Shown: one piece after another, positions 1 through 10,395 of the stretch | Numbering within the stretch: position 1 is the first letter of the stretch | Layout of the letters: each line of letters opens with the position of its first letter | Assembly: GCA_963802905.1 (NCBI GenBank) | Contig: CAWDKH010000008.1 | Coordinates: 62,001-126,000, forward strand | Length of the DNA: 64,000 bases | Source of the DNA: DASQFQ01 sp963802905 | GTDB lineage: Bacteria; Actinomycetota; Thermoleophilia; Solirubrobacterales; Solirubrobacteraceae | Direction of reading: 5' to 3' | Program-made: the position numbers and the translations under genes | Notes under the pieces: model-generated | The model's database searches: none | The model's input: the letters and a program-made list of their open reading frames with translations, nothing else | Told to the model about the DNA's origin: nothing

Positions 1-627
1 GGCGCCGATGTCGTCTCCTTCCCCTACAACCGGGGCCTGCGCGCGGGGATCGCCGAGGGCTACCGGCAGGCGCTCGAACGCGGCTATGACCACTGCGGCC
101 GGCTGGACGCCGACGGCCAGCACCTGGCCTCAGAGCTCAAGCGGATGCTGGAGCTGGTGGCCTCCGACGCGTGCGATGTCGCGGTCGGCTCCCGGTTTCT
201 GCCCGAGTCCGGCAGCGAAGGAGAGCGCTACAAGCCCACCCCGGAACGGGTGGTCGGCACCTCCCTGCTGCGGCTGCTGATGCGCCTGCGGCTGGGGCAG
301 CCGATCTCCGACGGCACCAGCGGTCTGTACGCGGTCGACAAGAAGGCGCTCGAGCTGCTCGCCGACGACTACTTGTGCGAGGCGCCGGAGGTGGAGGCGC
401 TGATGCGCATCACCGACGCCAAGCTGCGGCTGGTCGAGGTGCCGGTGCACATGCGCCAGCGCGAGCATGGCGAGTCGTCCTTCCGGGGCAAGCGGGCGGT
501 GGAGCTGGTCGTCACGATCGGCCTGACGTTGTTCGCGGCCAAGCTCCTGCGCCAACGCCACGAGCACCGCCAACGGCGGGACATCAAGCGCGTGCTGCGC
601 GCTGCCCGGCCGCGGCTGAGGCGATAG
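1..627 (+). CDS. Family 2 glycosyltransferase, 3' part (5' end outside window)
   Basis: The reading frame is open from base 1, so the N-terminus lies outside the window; 208 residues are visible. The motif LDADGQH (visible residues 35-41) is the metal/nucleotide-sugar binding DxD of GT-A fold polyprenyl-phosphate glycosyltransferases. It is followed by GSRF (63-66) and SGLYAV (107-112), both usual in DPM1/GtrB-like enzymes. The C-terminus has a hydrophobic segment (VVTIGLTLFAAKLL) and a very basic tail, suggesting membrane attachment. The likely role is transfer of a sugar to a lipid carrier for cell-surface glycans; the substrate cannot be told. The last 44 bases overlap the convergent gene at 584-1066. 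Confidence 0.85.
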   Translation, partial: GADVVSFPYNRGLRAGIAEGYRQALERGYDHCGRLDADGQHLASELKRMLELVASDACDVAVGSRFLPESGSEGERYKPTPERVVGTSLLRLLMRLRLGQPISDGTSGLYAVDKKALELLADDYLCEAPEVEALMRITDAKLRLVEVPVHMRQREHGESSFRGKRAVELVVTIGLTLFAAKLLRQRHEHRQRRDIKRVLRAARPRLRR

Positions 628-1066
628 TCAGCGCGAGCGTGCCGGCGAGTTGCACGCGCCGTCCGAGCTGACGAGCCGGCCGCCACGGCCACAGCACGGG
701 CGTGGGGGCCGCGCGGTCGCCGGCGTCGTGGAGCAGGTGCGATCCGAGGGCGGCGAACGCGGCCCAGCCGTGCCACGGCCCGCCCGCCGCCCACGCCACG
801 CAACCGACAGCCGCGGCGGCCAGCAGGCTGTGCGTGCGCGGGCGCGCGGACAGCGCGGTCGTGTCCCGCGGCCGCGCGGACCGTGCCGCGACGACGTGAT
901 CGAGATCGATCACCAGCGCCGTGGCAACCGCGGTGCCCAGCACCCGATGACGCGTACGGACGGCCAGCGGCGCGACAACCAGCGCGGCGAGTGCCGCGTG
1001 CTGGAACGGGTCGCTGTACACGCGCACGAGCCTCGCCAGGTCCGGTGAGGTCGGCTCGGGGCTCAC
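584..1066 (-). CDS. Small membrane metal-dependent hydrolase-like protein (YdjM/DUF457 type)
   Basis: 160 residues from a GTG at 1066. Polar His/Asp clusters alternate with hydrophobic segments in the order seen in the YdjM/DUF457 membrane family: an N-terminal His (DPFQHAAL), DLDH, RTHSL and SHLLHDAGD. These would form a metal site within a membrane bundle. The reaction is unknown for most members, and hydrolase is the family name only. The frame stays open upstream to 1372, but that part is Arg/Pro/Ser-rich shadow translation over the next gene, so the GTG after it was chosen. The gene ends inside the glycosyltransferase 3' end (44-base convergent overlap). Confidence 0.7.
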   Translation of the reverse strand: MSPEPTSPDLARLVRVYSDPFQHAALAALVVAPLAVRTRHRVLGTAVATALVIDLDHVVAARSARPRDTTALSARPRTHSLLAAAAVGCVAWAAGGPWHGWAAFAALGSHLLHDAGDRAAPTPVLWPWRPARQLGRRVQLAGTLALTIASAAAGQRAARA

Positions 1067-1097
1067 GCCCGCGAGCCTACATTTGCCGGGTGGGGCG

Positions 1098-3731
1098 CTA
1101 GGCGAGGGCGGCCGAGGCCGGGCACTCGGCGAGCGCTCGCGCCCGCGCCATCGCCGCCTCGAATCCGAGCTCGCGGCCGAGTTCCCATGCGCTGGCCGTC
1201 GCCTCCTGGTCGAGGGCGGTGTTGACGGCGTCGACGCCGCGCTCGCGCACGATCCGCTCGTAGGGCGGAGCCGCGGTGCCCAATAGCTCGCGCATCCGCT
1301 CGGCCGCGCCCAGCAGCGTTGCTCCCACCTCCGGTCGGCCGACCGCCGCCGCCAGGGCGGCGGTGGTCTCAAGGCAGTGGGCGCTACACACGCGATTGCC
1401 GATCTGCAGGTAGAGCGGCAACGCGCTCGAGAGCAGCTCGCGCGCCCGAGGGAGATCGCCCCGCAGGTAGGCCACGAGCGCGCGGAACTCGTAGCTGTGC
1501 GCGAGCCAGTTCGGGTTCTCGGCGCCCTCCATCAGCAGCCCGCCCTCCTCGACAAGCTGCTGCGCCCGATCGAGGTCGCGGAGTGACCACCAGGTTCCGC
1601 TCAGTCCCAGTGCGATCGCCGTCTCCAGCGGCCGCTCGCCGCGCCGCGCCACGTCGATGGCGGCCGCGATGATGTCGCCGATCTCGTCGTCATCCTCGAT
1701 CCCCCAGCGGTTGAACGCCGTCCAGATCAGCGCCCGCGCCTCCCCGGCCGCCTCCCCCGCTTCCCGATAGAGCTCGCGACTCTGGTCGCAGAGGCGCATC
1801 CCGCGCTCCCACTGGCCCGCCTGGAAGTCGACCCGGCCGGCGGCCAACAGGCCTTTGGCCCGGACGTTCACGGCAACGTCGGCCGGTGTGGCCAGCAGAC
1901 GCTGGAGCCACCGCTGGCCCTCGGGCACGTGCGAACGCCACGTCCACAGGCTGCCGATCGTGATCGAGGCAAGGCGCAGGCCCGCCTCGGCGTTCCGGGA
2001 ACTGATCGCCCATTCGAGCGCGGCCCGCAGGTTGTCGAGCTCGGACTCGAGACGATCGAGCCACGCGGCCTGTTCGAGCCCGTCCAGGTTGCCCTCGGCC
2101 TCTTCGGCGAGCCCGACGGCCCAGCTGAGGTGCGCAGCCCGAACGGCAGCGGCCTCGCCTGACTCGCGCAGCCGGTCGCGGCCGTACTGCCGAAGCGTTT
2201 CGAGCAGGCGGTAGCGCGTCCGTCCGCCCTCGAGTGGAGCGCGCACGACGAGCGACTTGTCAACCAGGGCGGCCAGATCGTCGGCGACGTGGCGCGTCTC
2301 GATGCCGGCCGACGCGCACACCGTCTCGGCGGCGCCGAGTGTCCAACCTCCGGCGAACACCGACAGCCGGTCGAACAAGCGGCGTTGGCGCTCGCTCAGC
2401 AACTCGTAGCTCCAGGCGACCGTCGCCTCGAGGGTGCGCTGGCGCGGCAGCGCGGTCCGCGCGCCGCCCGTGAGCAGCGCGAAGCAGTCGTCGAGATGCG
2501 ATCCGAGGTCGTCGAGCGACAGCGATGCGGTCCGCGCGGCGGCCAGCTCGATCGCGAGCGGGAGGCCGTCGAGCCGGCGGCAGACGTGCGCCACGATCGG
2601 GGCGGTCTCGGAAGCGAGCTCGAAGCTCCCCAGCGCCGCGGTCGCGCGATCGCCGAACAGGACCACCGACTCAGCGCGCGCGATCGCGTCGGGCGCGTCG
2701 CCTGACGCGGGAACCGCCAGCGATCCCGTGCGGAACACGCGCTCGCCCGGGACCCCCAGCGGCTCGCGGCTGGTCGCAAGCAGCCGGACTCGTGGACAGG
2801 CTCGCAGCAGATCTTCGGCAAGGCGGGCGCAGGCCTCCACGAGGTGTTCGCAATTGTCGAGCACCAGCAGCAGCTCCGACTCGCGCACCCGCTCGAGGAT
2901 GTCGTCGAGCAGATCGCTGTGCGGTCGTTCGCGCACCCCGAGCACCTGGGCGACCGCCTTGAGGACCAGCTGGGGATCGAACACGGGCGCCAGGTCAACG
3001 AACCAGGCGCCATCGCGCGTCCGGTCGACCTGCGTGGCGGCGACCTCCATCGCGAGCCGGGTCTTCCCCGACCCGCCCGCCCCGGTCAGCGTGACGAGAC
3101 GGGCGCTGCCGAGCAGCGTCGCGAGCTCGTCAAGTTCCAGCTCGCGCCCGACGAAGCTGGTGAGCTGGAGCCGAAGGTTGTGGCGAGGCGCCCCGGCGGA
3201 GTGGAGCGGCGGGAAGTCGCGCGGCAGGTCGGGGTGGGCAAGCTGGAAGAGATGCTCCGGGCGCTCCAGGTCGCGCAGCCGGTGCAGCCCGAGGTCCCGC
3301 AGGCTCGCTCCCGGAGGGAGGTCCTCGCCGGCGAGCTCGCGGACAGAGCCGGACACCAGCACCTGCCCGCCGTGCGCAAGCGCGCGGATCCGGCCGCAGC
3401 GGTTCACGCCGATCCCCCGCCAATCGGATTCCTCGGGGTCCGCCTCTCCGGCGTGCAATCCCACGCGAACCGCGACCTGCAGGCCGCCCGGCCAGTCCTC
3501 GCGCTCCATCGCGCGTTGGACCTCGAGCGCGCACGCCAAGGCGTCGGTCGCGCGCGCGAACAGCGCGAATGTCGAATCCCCCTCGCCTCGCTCCTGCAGC
3601 AGCGTCCCGCGGCATGCCGGCACGGCCGTGGCGATCAACTCCTCCTGGCGCCGGAGCGCGCGGGTCGCCTCCTCGCGGTGTTGGGTGAACAGCCGCGTGG
3701 AGCCTTCGACGTCGGTCAGCATGAACGTCAC
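1098..3731 (-). CDS. Class III nucleotidyl cyclase domain fused to NB-ARC-type ATPase and TPR repeats
   Basis: 877 residues. The N-terminal ~165 form a class III adenylate/guanylate cyclase homology domain: FMLTDVEGST carries metal Asp7, GDS carries Asp52, and NRCGR gives the transition-state Asn110 and Arg114, so it looks catalytically complete. A P-loop ATPase follows, with Walker A GAGGSGKT (217-224), Walker B LLLVLDNCEH (near 292) and the TSREPLG and GLPLAIELAAAR motifs of AfsR/NB-ARC STAND ATPases. The C-terminal ~400 residues are TPR-like helices. There is no C-terminal HTH. These are signalling proteins; the ligand and target are unknown. The start overlaps the stop of the upstream gene (ATGA), so the two are probably translated together. 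Confidence 0.9.
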   Translation of the reverse strand: MTFMLTDVEGSTRLFTQHREEATRALRRQEELIATAVPACRGTLLQERGEGDSTFALFARATDALACALEVQRAMEREDWPGGLQVAVRVGLHAGEADPEESDWRGIGVNRCGRIRALAHGGQVLVSGSVRELAGEDLPPGASLRDLGLHRLRDLERPEHLFQLAHPDLPRDFPPLHSAGAPRHNLRLQLTSFVGRELELDELATLLGSARLVTLTGAGGSGKTRLAMEVAATQVDRTRDGAWFVDLAPVFDPQLVLKAVAQVLGVRERPHSDLLDDILERVRESELLLVLDNCEHLVEACARLAEDLLRACPRVRLLATSREPLGVPGERVFRTGSLAVPASGDAPDAIARAESVVLFGDRATAALGSFELASETAPIVAHVCRRLDGLPLAIELAAARTASLSLDDLGSHLDDCFALLTGGARTALPRQRTLEATVAWSYELLSERQRRLFDRLSVFAGGWTLGAAETVCASAGIETRHVADDLAALVDKSLVVRAPLEGGRTRYRLLETLRQYGRDRLRESGEAAAVRAAHLSWAVGLAEEAEGNLDGLEQAAWLDRLESELDNLRAALEWAISSRNAEAGLRLASITIGSLWTWRSHVPEGQRWLQRLLATPADVAVNVRAKGLLAAGRVDFQAGQWERGMRLCDQSRELYREAGEAAGEARALIWTAFNRWGIEDDDEIGDIIAAAIDVARRGERPLETAIALGLSGTWWSLRDLDRAQQLVEEGGLLMEGAENPNWLAHSYEFRALVAYLRGDLPRARELLSSALPLYLQIGNRVCSAHCLETTAALAAAVGRPEVGATLLGAAERMRELLGTAAPPYERIVRERGVDAVNTALDQEATASAWELGRELGFEAAMARARALAECPASAALA

Positions 3732-4393
3732 GGTGCCGCCGGGAGCGGGTTCGCCGGCGCCGGCGCCTGGGCCAGCACTGCGAAGGCCGGTTCGGGGTCG
3801 GGACGGTAGGAGCAGAACGCGCCGGTGCTGACCGTGCGCTCGAGATGCGCGCCGAGTTCCGGCAGCGCCGCCGCGATCCGGCCCACGGCCTTGCGGACCG
3901 CGCGCCCCACGCTCTGGCGCGCGCGCTCGGCCGCGGATGCGGTGGGCCGGTCGCGGCCGCCGAGGCCGACCGCTCGCGCCATCTCGCGCGTGATGAAGTC
4001 CAGCTCCTCCTGCGCCCGCGCCGCGCGCTCGTCATCCGCCCAGTCGCGCGCCTGCTCGAGCTCCTCGTGCAGCTCCTCGACGCGCGTCCGATAGGCGGCC
4101 TTGGCCTGCTCGTCGAGCGCCGCACCGGCGCCGGCTGCATCGTCCGCCGTCAACTCGGAGCGCGAGGCGCCGGCGGGGGTCGTTGCGCGCTCGAAGACGG
4201 CAACGAGCTCGAGCACGTGGATCTCGGCGCCCGGGTGCTCGAGGAGCGTCGCAAGATGGCTCAGCCCCTTGGCGTGGCTCAGCCGCGCCTCGCGCTCGTG
4301 ATATCGGAGCGCCCAATGGTCGCCCTCGCGCCAAAGCCCGTCGTGTGCGCTTTGCGTCACCGCTCCTCGTCGCGAGTCTAGTTCTCCACGCAT
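3728..4393 (-). CDS. Conserved protein preceding the cyclase-ATPase (KGL..LA.LL..PG.E motif)
   Basis: 221 residues. Near residues 41-65 it carries the pattern KGLSHLATLLEHPGAEIHVLEL, a short helical domain recurring in actinobacterial ATPase and cyclase regulators. The middle is a charged coiled-coil-like stretch (about 90-140) and the end is Ala/Pro-rich. No catalytic motif is seen. It overlaps the cyclase-ATPase by 4 bases and heads that operon, so it is probably a regulatory partner of it. The 5' side faces the divergent methyltransferase across 90 bp. The function is not known. Confidence 0.75.
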   Translation of the reverse strand: MRGELDSRRGAVTQSAHDGLWREGDHWALRYHEREARLSHAKGLSHLATLLEHPGAEIHVLELVAVFERATTPAGASRSELTADDAAGAGAALDEQAKAAYRTRVEELHEELEQARDWADDERAARAQEELDFITREMARAVGLGGRDRPTASAAERARQSVGRAVRKAVGRIAAALPELGAHLERTVSTGAFCSYRPDPEPAFAVLAQAPAPANPLPAAP

Positions 4394-4410
4394 CGCTCCA
4401 CACGGTGCGC

Positions 4411-4449
4411 GTGCATTCCGGGTGCACAGCGGTGACCCGTGAAATTCAC
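4411..4449. promoter_or_regulatory. Two dyad elements in the 90-bp divergent intergenic region
   Basis: Between the divergent starts at 4393 (-) and 4484 (+) lie GTGCA-7-TGCAC (4411-4427) and the perfect palindrome GTGAAATTCAC (4439-4449), 34 bp upstream of the methyltransferase ATG. They look like operator sites. The binding protein is unknown, and no regulator gene is immediately adjacent other than the cyclase-ATPase pair. Confidence 0.4.
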
Positions 4450-4483
4450 GCCCGGAGGGAGAGCAACTGAAGGAGACCCCCTC

Positions 4484-5315
4484 ATGGCGACAGCGCTACG
4501 GGCCCGCGATGCAATGCAATTCGTCAACGAGCAGGACGCCGCGACACTCGAGCGGTTCGCGGAGCGGCTGGAGTTCCGCGCCGCGGATCCAACGTTCGTG
4601 GCCTACCGCGACGCGTACCTGTCGCTCATCGACCTGCCGCCCACCGCGGCGGTCCTCGACCTCGGCTGCGGCACCGGCGTCGTGGCGCGCGCGCTCGCCG
4701 CGCGATTCGGATTCACCGGCACCGTGACAGGGGTCGACCAGAGCGCGCACTTCATCGCAGCCGCGGAGCGACTCGCCACCGACGATGGCGTCGCCGACCG
4801 AATCGAGCTCGTCGTCGCCGACGCCCACGCGCTCCCGTTCCCGGACGCGAGCTTCGACGCAGTGGTGGCCCATACCCTCGTCAGCCACGTCCGCGACCCG
4901 CTCACGGTGCTTGCGGAAGCCGCGCGCGTGATCCGGCCCGGGCGGGTCGATAACCGTCTTCGACGGCGACTACGCGTCGCTGACCTTTGGCTGCTCCGAC
5001 CCTCGACTCGGCCAGGTGGTCGAGCCCGCGCTGCAGTCGATGATCATGAGCTCGCCGCGAGTCATGCGCGAGCTGCCACGCCTGCTGCCGAAGGCCGGGC
5101 TCCGCCTGATCGCCACCCAGGCGCACGTCTACGCGGAGGCCGGCTCGAGCAGCTTCATGCTCAACCTGGCCGCGACCTACGGCCCGCTCGCGGCCTCCAC
5201 CGGCCTGCTGCCTGCCGCGCAGGTCGACGCGTGGCTGGCCGACCAGCGCAGCTCCGCCGAGGACGGCACGTTCTTCGGCGCCTGCAACTACTACGCCTAC
5301 GTCGCGCGGCGCTGA
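4484..5315 (+). pseudogene. SAM-dependent methyltransferase, one frameshift near 4945
   Basis: The ATG at 4484 is 8 bases after an AGGAG ribosome-binding site (4471-4475). The first part has the SAM-binding motif I VLDLGCGTG, then VDQS, DAHALPFPDASFDAVV (motifs II/III) and a post-motif RPG, typical of class I methyltransferases of the UbiE/MenG type. Near 4945 the frame changes by one base, after which it continues with TVFDGDYASLTF and ends AYVARR at 5315. Removing one base near GGTCGATAAC restores a protein of about 277 residues. It looks intact apart from this. It lies 13 bases upstream of the haloperoxidase, so the two are probably one operon. Confidence 0.75.
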
Positions 5316-5328
5316 GAAAGGACCGACG

Positions 5329-6583
5329 ATGACCAGCCTGCAACGCACCCTCATCGGCTGGGCCGCCATGCTCGCGCTCGCCGTGGCAGTGCCCTCGACT
5401 GCCTCGGCGCGGGGCCCGTCCTCAGGTCAGGTCGTGCGCGACTGGAACGAAACCGCGCGCTCCCAGGCATTCGCGAATCCGGTCCAGCTCGCGCGGATCC
5501 TGGCCATCATGCACGCTGCTCAACACGACGCCGTCAACGGCGCCCAGCCGCGGTATGAGACCTACGCCGCGACGCTCCAGGACCGCGACGCCGACGCCGA
5601 GGCGGCCGCCGTAGCCGCCGCGCACGAGGTGCTCGTCACGTTCTTCCCCGCAAACGCGAGCAGCGCTCGACGATCGGCTCGCAGCGTCACTCTCGGCCAT
5701 CCCGGACGGTCACGCCGAGGACGCCGGCGTGGCACTCGGCCGCGCAGTGGGCGACGTCGTCCTCCGAGCGCGCGCGGACGACGGGTACGGCGTACCGGAT
5801 CCGTTCACGCCCGCGCCGGCGCCCGGCGTGTGGGAACCGACCCCGCCGGCGTTCGCGCCGATGCTCGAACCGCAGTTCCAGAACGTGACGCCGTTCACGC
5901 TCCGCGACCGCACGCAGTTCCTGCCCGACCCGCAGCCCTCGCTCACGAGTCGTCGGTATGCCCGCGACTACACCGAGGTCCGCCGCGTCGGCCAGGACAT
6001 CAGCCCCGTGCGCACGGCGGACCAGACCCACATTGCCCACTTCTGGGTCGAGCCTTCGGCAAGCGGATGGAGCCGGGTCGGGAACCTGGTGTCGGCACGC
6101 TACGGCTACGGCCTGCATCGCACCGCGCGGCTCCAGGCACTCCTCACCATGGCGATGGCCGACGGGTTCGTGGTCGGCTGGTACCAGAAGCGTCGCTTCG
6201 CGTTCTGGCGGCCGGTCACCGCGATCCGAAAGGGAGACACCGATGGCAACCCGAGGACGGAGCCCGATCCGTTCTGGATGTCCCTGCGCCCAACGCCTGC
6301 ACTCCCCGACTACCCGTCGACGCACAGCCTGCTCGGCGGAGCGGCCGCGGAGGTCCTGCGCCGGTTCACCGGGACGAGCAGGTTCCCGTTCTGCATGGTC
6401 TCGGCGACGTCGACGCCGTCAGGGACAGCGCGTTGCTGGGAGTCGTTCACGCAGGCCGAACGCGAGAACGCTGAGTCGCGGGTGCTGGCAGGCTTCCACT
6501 TCCGCTTCGCGATCGAAACCGGCATCGACGTCGGGCGCAAGGTCGGGAAGTTCGCGATGCGACGCGCTCTTCAGCCGCTCTAG
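5329..6583 (+). pseudogene. Vanadium-dependent haloperoxidase/PAP2-type secreted protein, one frameshift near 5665
   Basis: It starts with a signal peptide (hydrophobic AAMLALAVAVPS, cleavage near TASA/RG). A one-base frame change near 5665 (after NASSA) splits the reading frame; the rest runs to 6583. The second part carries the three PAP2/vanadate-pocket motifs: KRRFAFWRP (Lys/Arg), YPSTHS (Ser-x-His) and R-x-x-AGFHF (Arg/His). The corrected length is about 417 residues. Secreted bacterial members oxidise halides with hydrogen peroxide or act as phosphatases, and which applies here cannot be told. The methyltransferase upstream suggests modification of a small molecule. Confidence 0.75.
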
Positions 6584-6595
6584 CCCGTTCGCGTC

Positions 6596-6615
6596 CCGAG
6601 CACCCCACGGCTCGG
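6596..6615 (+). terminator. Possible hairpin terminator after the haloperoxidase
   Basis: CCGAGC-8-GCTCGG forms a 6-bp stem 13 bases past the stop codon at 6583. There is no U-tract, so the call is weak. The rest of the 172-bp gap up to 6755 shows no convincing gene. Confidence 0.3.
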
Positions 6616-6755
6616 TGCCTGCGGAGGGTGACGATGTAGGGCATGTCGTACGACCAGCCGCCGTCGTACCGCGCAAACGCCGCTTCGCGGCCGGCCTCGC
6701 CTCGGATTGGCGGCTGGCATACGTGCGAGGGTACGCCGCTGTCAGCGCCCGAGCG

Positions 6756-7937
6756 CTACCGCGGGATCACACTGGCGAGGCGGCGGACCGCCTCGTCGTA
6801 CTCGTCCGCGCCGAGGTGGCTGAACGACAGCCGCAGCTCGCCGTGGCCGTCGTCGCCGGCGTAGAACGGCGGGCCCGGCACGTAGGTGACGCCCGCCTCG
6901 ACGGCGGCCGGGCGCAGCTCAACGGAGTCGAGGCCGTCGGGCAGCGTGAGCCAGCTGAAGAAGCCGCCGGTCGGCTCGCTCCACGTACAGACGCCGCCGA
7001 GCTCGCGCTCGAGCGCCGCGGACAGCGCGGCCCAGTGCGAGGCGTAGAGCTCGCGGGCGTGCGGGAGCCGGCGGCCGAAGTGGCCGGCGCGGCCATACTC
7101 CTCGACCATCCGCTGCCCGAGCCCGCCCGCGCACTGGTCGGTCAGCTGCTTCGCCGCCGCGAGCTGCTCGACGACCTCGGCCGGCCCGGCCGCCCAGCCG
7201 AGCCGCACACCGGGGCAGAAGATCTTCGAGAACGTGCCGGCTTGCAGGACGATGTCGGGGCCGAGCGACCACAGCGACGGCAGCACGGTGCCGGTGTCGA
7301 ACGCCATCTCGCGGTAGGCGACGTCCTCGACGATGAGGACGCCGAACCGGCGGCACAGCTCGATCAGCGCCTCGCGGCGGTCGAGCGCGAGCGTCCAGCC
7401 CGACGGGTTCTGGTACTCCGGGATCACGTACAGGAGCTTCGGCCGCGCGCCCGCCTCGAGCTGTTCCTCGAGCGCGTCGAGCACGAGGCCGCCGTCATCC
7501 ATCGCGATCCCGAGCACGTCGACCTCGGCGGCCGCGAAGGCCATCAGCGCGCCGAGGTAGGTCGGCGCCTCGACCGCGACGGTGTCGCCCGGCTCGAGCA
7601 GCGCCTGGCAGAGCAGCGCAATGCACTCCATGCCGCCGCTCGTCACGGTCAGCTCCTCGGGCGCCGGCCGCCGGCCCTGCAGGTGCTCCTGGCGGTCGAG
7701 CAGGTACTCGCGCACGGTCGGGATGCCCTCGCTCGGCGCGTACTGCAAGGCGACGCCGGGCTCGTCGCGCAGTAGCTTCGCGACGATCTCGTCGAGGTCG
7801 GCGGTCGGGAACGTCTCCGGGTTCGGGAAGCCGCCCGACATCGAGAGCGCGCCCGGCGGCGGGCCGGCGAGGATGGTCTGAAGCTCGGCGGCGCCGCGAT
7901 TCTGCGCCCGGCGAGCGAACTCAAACGTCGAAGCCAA
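6756..7937 (-). CDS. PLP-dependent class I/II aminotransferase (LysN/2-aminoadipate type)
   Basis: 393 residues, the usual size for fold-type I aminotransferases. The Schiff-base lysine is Lys238 in GTFSKIF, the ring-stacking/charge pair lies in EDVAY (Asp205, Tyr208), the Asn contact in YQNPSG (Asn177) and the substrate carboxylate Arg in GVRLGW (Arg245). The motif style matches the MocR/LysN-like 2-aminoadipate or aromatic aminotransferase group without an N-terminal HTH. Its start overlaps the end of the RraA-family gene by 17 bases, so the pair is one operon. The amino donor and acceptor are unknown. Confidence 0.88.
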   Translation of the reverse strand: MASTFEFARRAQNRGAAELQTILAGPPPGALSMSGGFPNPETFPTADLDEIVAKLLRDEPGVALQYAPSEGIPTVREYLLDRQEHLQGRRPAPEELTVTSGGMECIALLCQALLEPGDTVAVEAPTYLGALMAFAAAEVDVLGIAMDDGGLVLDALEEQLEAGARPKLLYVIPEYQNPSGWTLALDRREALIELCRRFGVLIVEDVAYREMAFDTGTVLPSLWSLGPDIVLQAGTFSKIFCPGVRLGWAAGPAEVVEQLAAAKQLTDQCAGGLGQRMVEEYGRAGHFGRRLPHARELYASHWAALSAALERELGGVCTWSEPTGGFFSWLTLPDGLDSVELRPAAVEAGVTYVPGPPFYAGDDGHGELRLSFSHLGADEYDEAVRRLASVIPR

Positions 7938-8577
7938 GGCTGCTCTCCTCCCCGCGGTCGAGGCGCTCGGTGTGCTGGGCCCAGTTCGTGAGCTCGTGCA
8001 GCGAGCGCCGGCCCGAGCGCGTGTGCTGCAGGATCGCCGCCTCGGCGCGGCCGATCGCCTCGCCGGTCTCGAGCGCCGCGCCGATCCGGTCGGGCGGGGC
8101 GATCACGAGCCCGTCGTCGTCGCCGAACACGATGTCGCCGGGCTTCACGCCCATGCCGGCGAAGCGCACCGGCACGTTGAGCCGCGCGCGGGAGACCGTC
8201 GTGCCCGACCGCGGCAGCGTGCCCCGCGCGTACGTGGGCAGGCCGAGCGCGCGCAGGCCGGCGACGTCGCGGCAGTAGCCGTCGGTGACGATGCCCGCCA
8301 GCCCGCGGCGCTTCGCCTCGGTCGCGAACAGCTCGCCGAACACCGCGAGCTTGCCGCCGTCGGTGGCGACCACGAGCACGTCGCCGGCCCGCGCCGCGGC
8401 CAGTGCGGACATGACCGGCAGGTGGTCGTCGTGGGCCATGACGGTGAAGGCGGGACCCGCCATCCGCAGGTCAGGCACCATCGCGCGGATCGCCGGGTCG
8501 ACGACCGGGAGCGTCTTGTCAGCGTCGCAGAGCGCGGAGACCTCGATGGCGAGCAGGCGGTCGATCATCGCGAGCAT
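7921..8577 (-). CDS. RraA-family protein (4-hydroxy-4-methyl-2-oxoglutarate aldolase/oxaloacetate decarboxylase-like)
   Basis: 218 residues, the standard size. TDGYCRD (98-104) supplies the Arg and the metal Asp of the RraA/HMG-aldolase family, and GELF (81-84) and DIVFGDDDGLV fit the family signature. Enzymatic members split 4-hydroxy-4-methyl-2-oxoglutarate or decarboxylate oxaloacetate; others bind RNase E, but no RNase E context is seen. The catabolic-type neighbours favour the aldolase/decarboxylase role. The ATG at 8577 shares a CATG with an ATG on the other strand, so its promoter must be very short or lie inside the divergent gene. Confidence 0.82.
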   Translation of the reverse strand: MLAMIDRLLAIEVSALCDADKTLPVVDPAIRAMVPDLRMAGPAFTVMAHDDHLPVMSALAAARAGDVLVVATDGGKLAVFGELFATEAKRRGLAGIVTDGYCRDVAGLRALGLPTYARGTLPRSGTTVSRARLNVPVRFAGMGVKPGDIVFGDDDGLVIAPPDRIGAALETGEAIGRAEAAILQHTRSGRRSLHELTNWAQHTERLDRGEESSLGFDV

Positions 8578-8593
8578 GAAACCATGCGGCGCG

Positions 8594-9441
8594 ATGGCGA
8601 CCCTTCGCGAGCTCCTCGCCGGCCCGGAGCCCGTCCTCGCGCCGGGCGCGTATGACGCGCTCTCGGCGCGGCTCGTCGAGCGCGCCGGCTTCCCCGCCGT
8701 CTACATGACCGGCTTCGGCGCGTCGGCGTCGCAACTGGGGCGGCCGGACGTCGGGCTGCTGTCGTTCGCGGAGATGGCCGATCACGCGCGGCGGCTCGTG
8801 CAGGCGGTCGACGTGCCGCTGATCGCCGACGCCGACGACGGCTACGGCAACCCGCTCAACGTCATGCGCACGGTGCGCGAGTACGCGGCGGCGGGCGTGG
8901 CTGCGCTGCACATCGAGGACCAGGTCGCGCCCAAGCGCTGCGGGCACATGGACGGCAAGGACGTCATCGACGCGAGCGAGATGGTCGAGAAGGTGCGCGC
9001 CGCGGTCGAGGCGCGCGGCGACGCGCTGATCATCGCCCGCACGGACGCGCGCGCAGTCGAGGGGCTCGACGCCGCGCTCGAGCGCGCGCGGCGCTACCGC
9101 GAGGCGGGCGCGGACCTGTTGTTCGTCGAGGCGCCGGAGACCGAGGCCGAGATCGAGGCGGTCGCCGCGGCGTTCCCCGACGTGCCGCTCGTGTTCAACT
9201 GGGTCGACGGCGGCAAGACGCCCGGCCTGCCGCTCGACGCGCTGCGCGAGCTCGGCTTCGCGCTCGTGATCTACCCCGTGACGACGCTGTTCGCCGCCGC
9301 CCGCGCGGTCGACGACGCGCTCGCGCGGATCCGCGAGGACGGCACACCCGCCGGGCTCGACCTCCCCGCGTTCGACGCCTTCACCGACATGATCGGGCTG
9401 CCCGCGATGCGCGAGCTCGAGGCGCGCTTCGCGGCGGAGTG

Positions 9442-9442
<1 letters not shown>
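8594..9442 (+). CDS. Isocitrate lyase/PEP mutase superfamily enzyme
   Basis: 282 residues from the ATG at 8594; an in-frame ATG at 8576 is possible. The superfamily signature KRCGHM (114-119) contains Cys116, the active-site base of true lyases. Asp79 and Asp81 in IADADDGYGN bind the metal, and ARTDAR and FVEAPET follow in the usual order. It is about the length of methylisocitrate or dimethylmalate lyases and oxaloacetate hydrolases, not the longer AceA. The likely reaction is cleavage of a C-C bond in a 2-hydroxy-dicarboxylate. The stop overlaps the next start (TGATG). Confidence 0.88.

Positions 9443-10395
<953 letters not shown>

Noticed and set aside
1067..1372. N-terminal extension of the YdjM-like protein to 1372
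   Set aside because: The added ~100 residues are Arg/Pro/Ser-rich and antiparallel in style to the cyclase-ATPase coding sequence; the GTG at 1066 fits the family start.
6447..6644. Minus-strand frame beginning MPYIVTLRRHRA in the gap after the haloperoxidase
   Set aside because: No ribosome-binding site and most of it lies antisense to conserved haloperoxidase motifs; at best a scrap.
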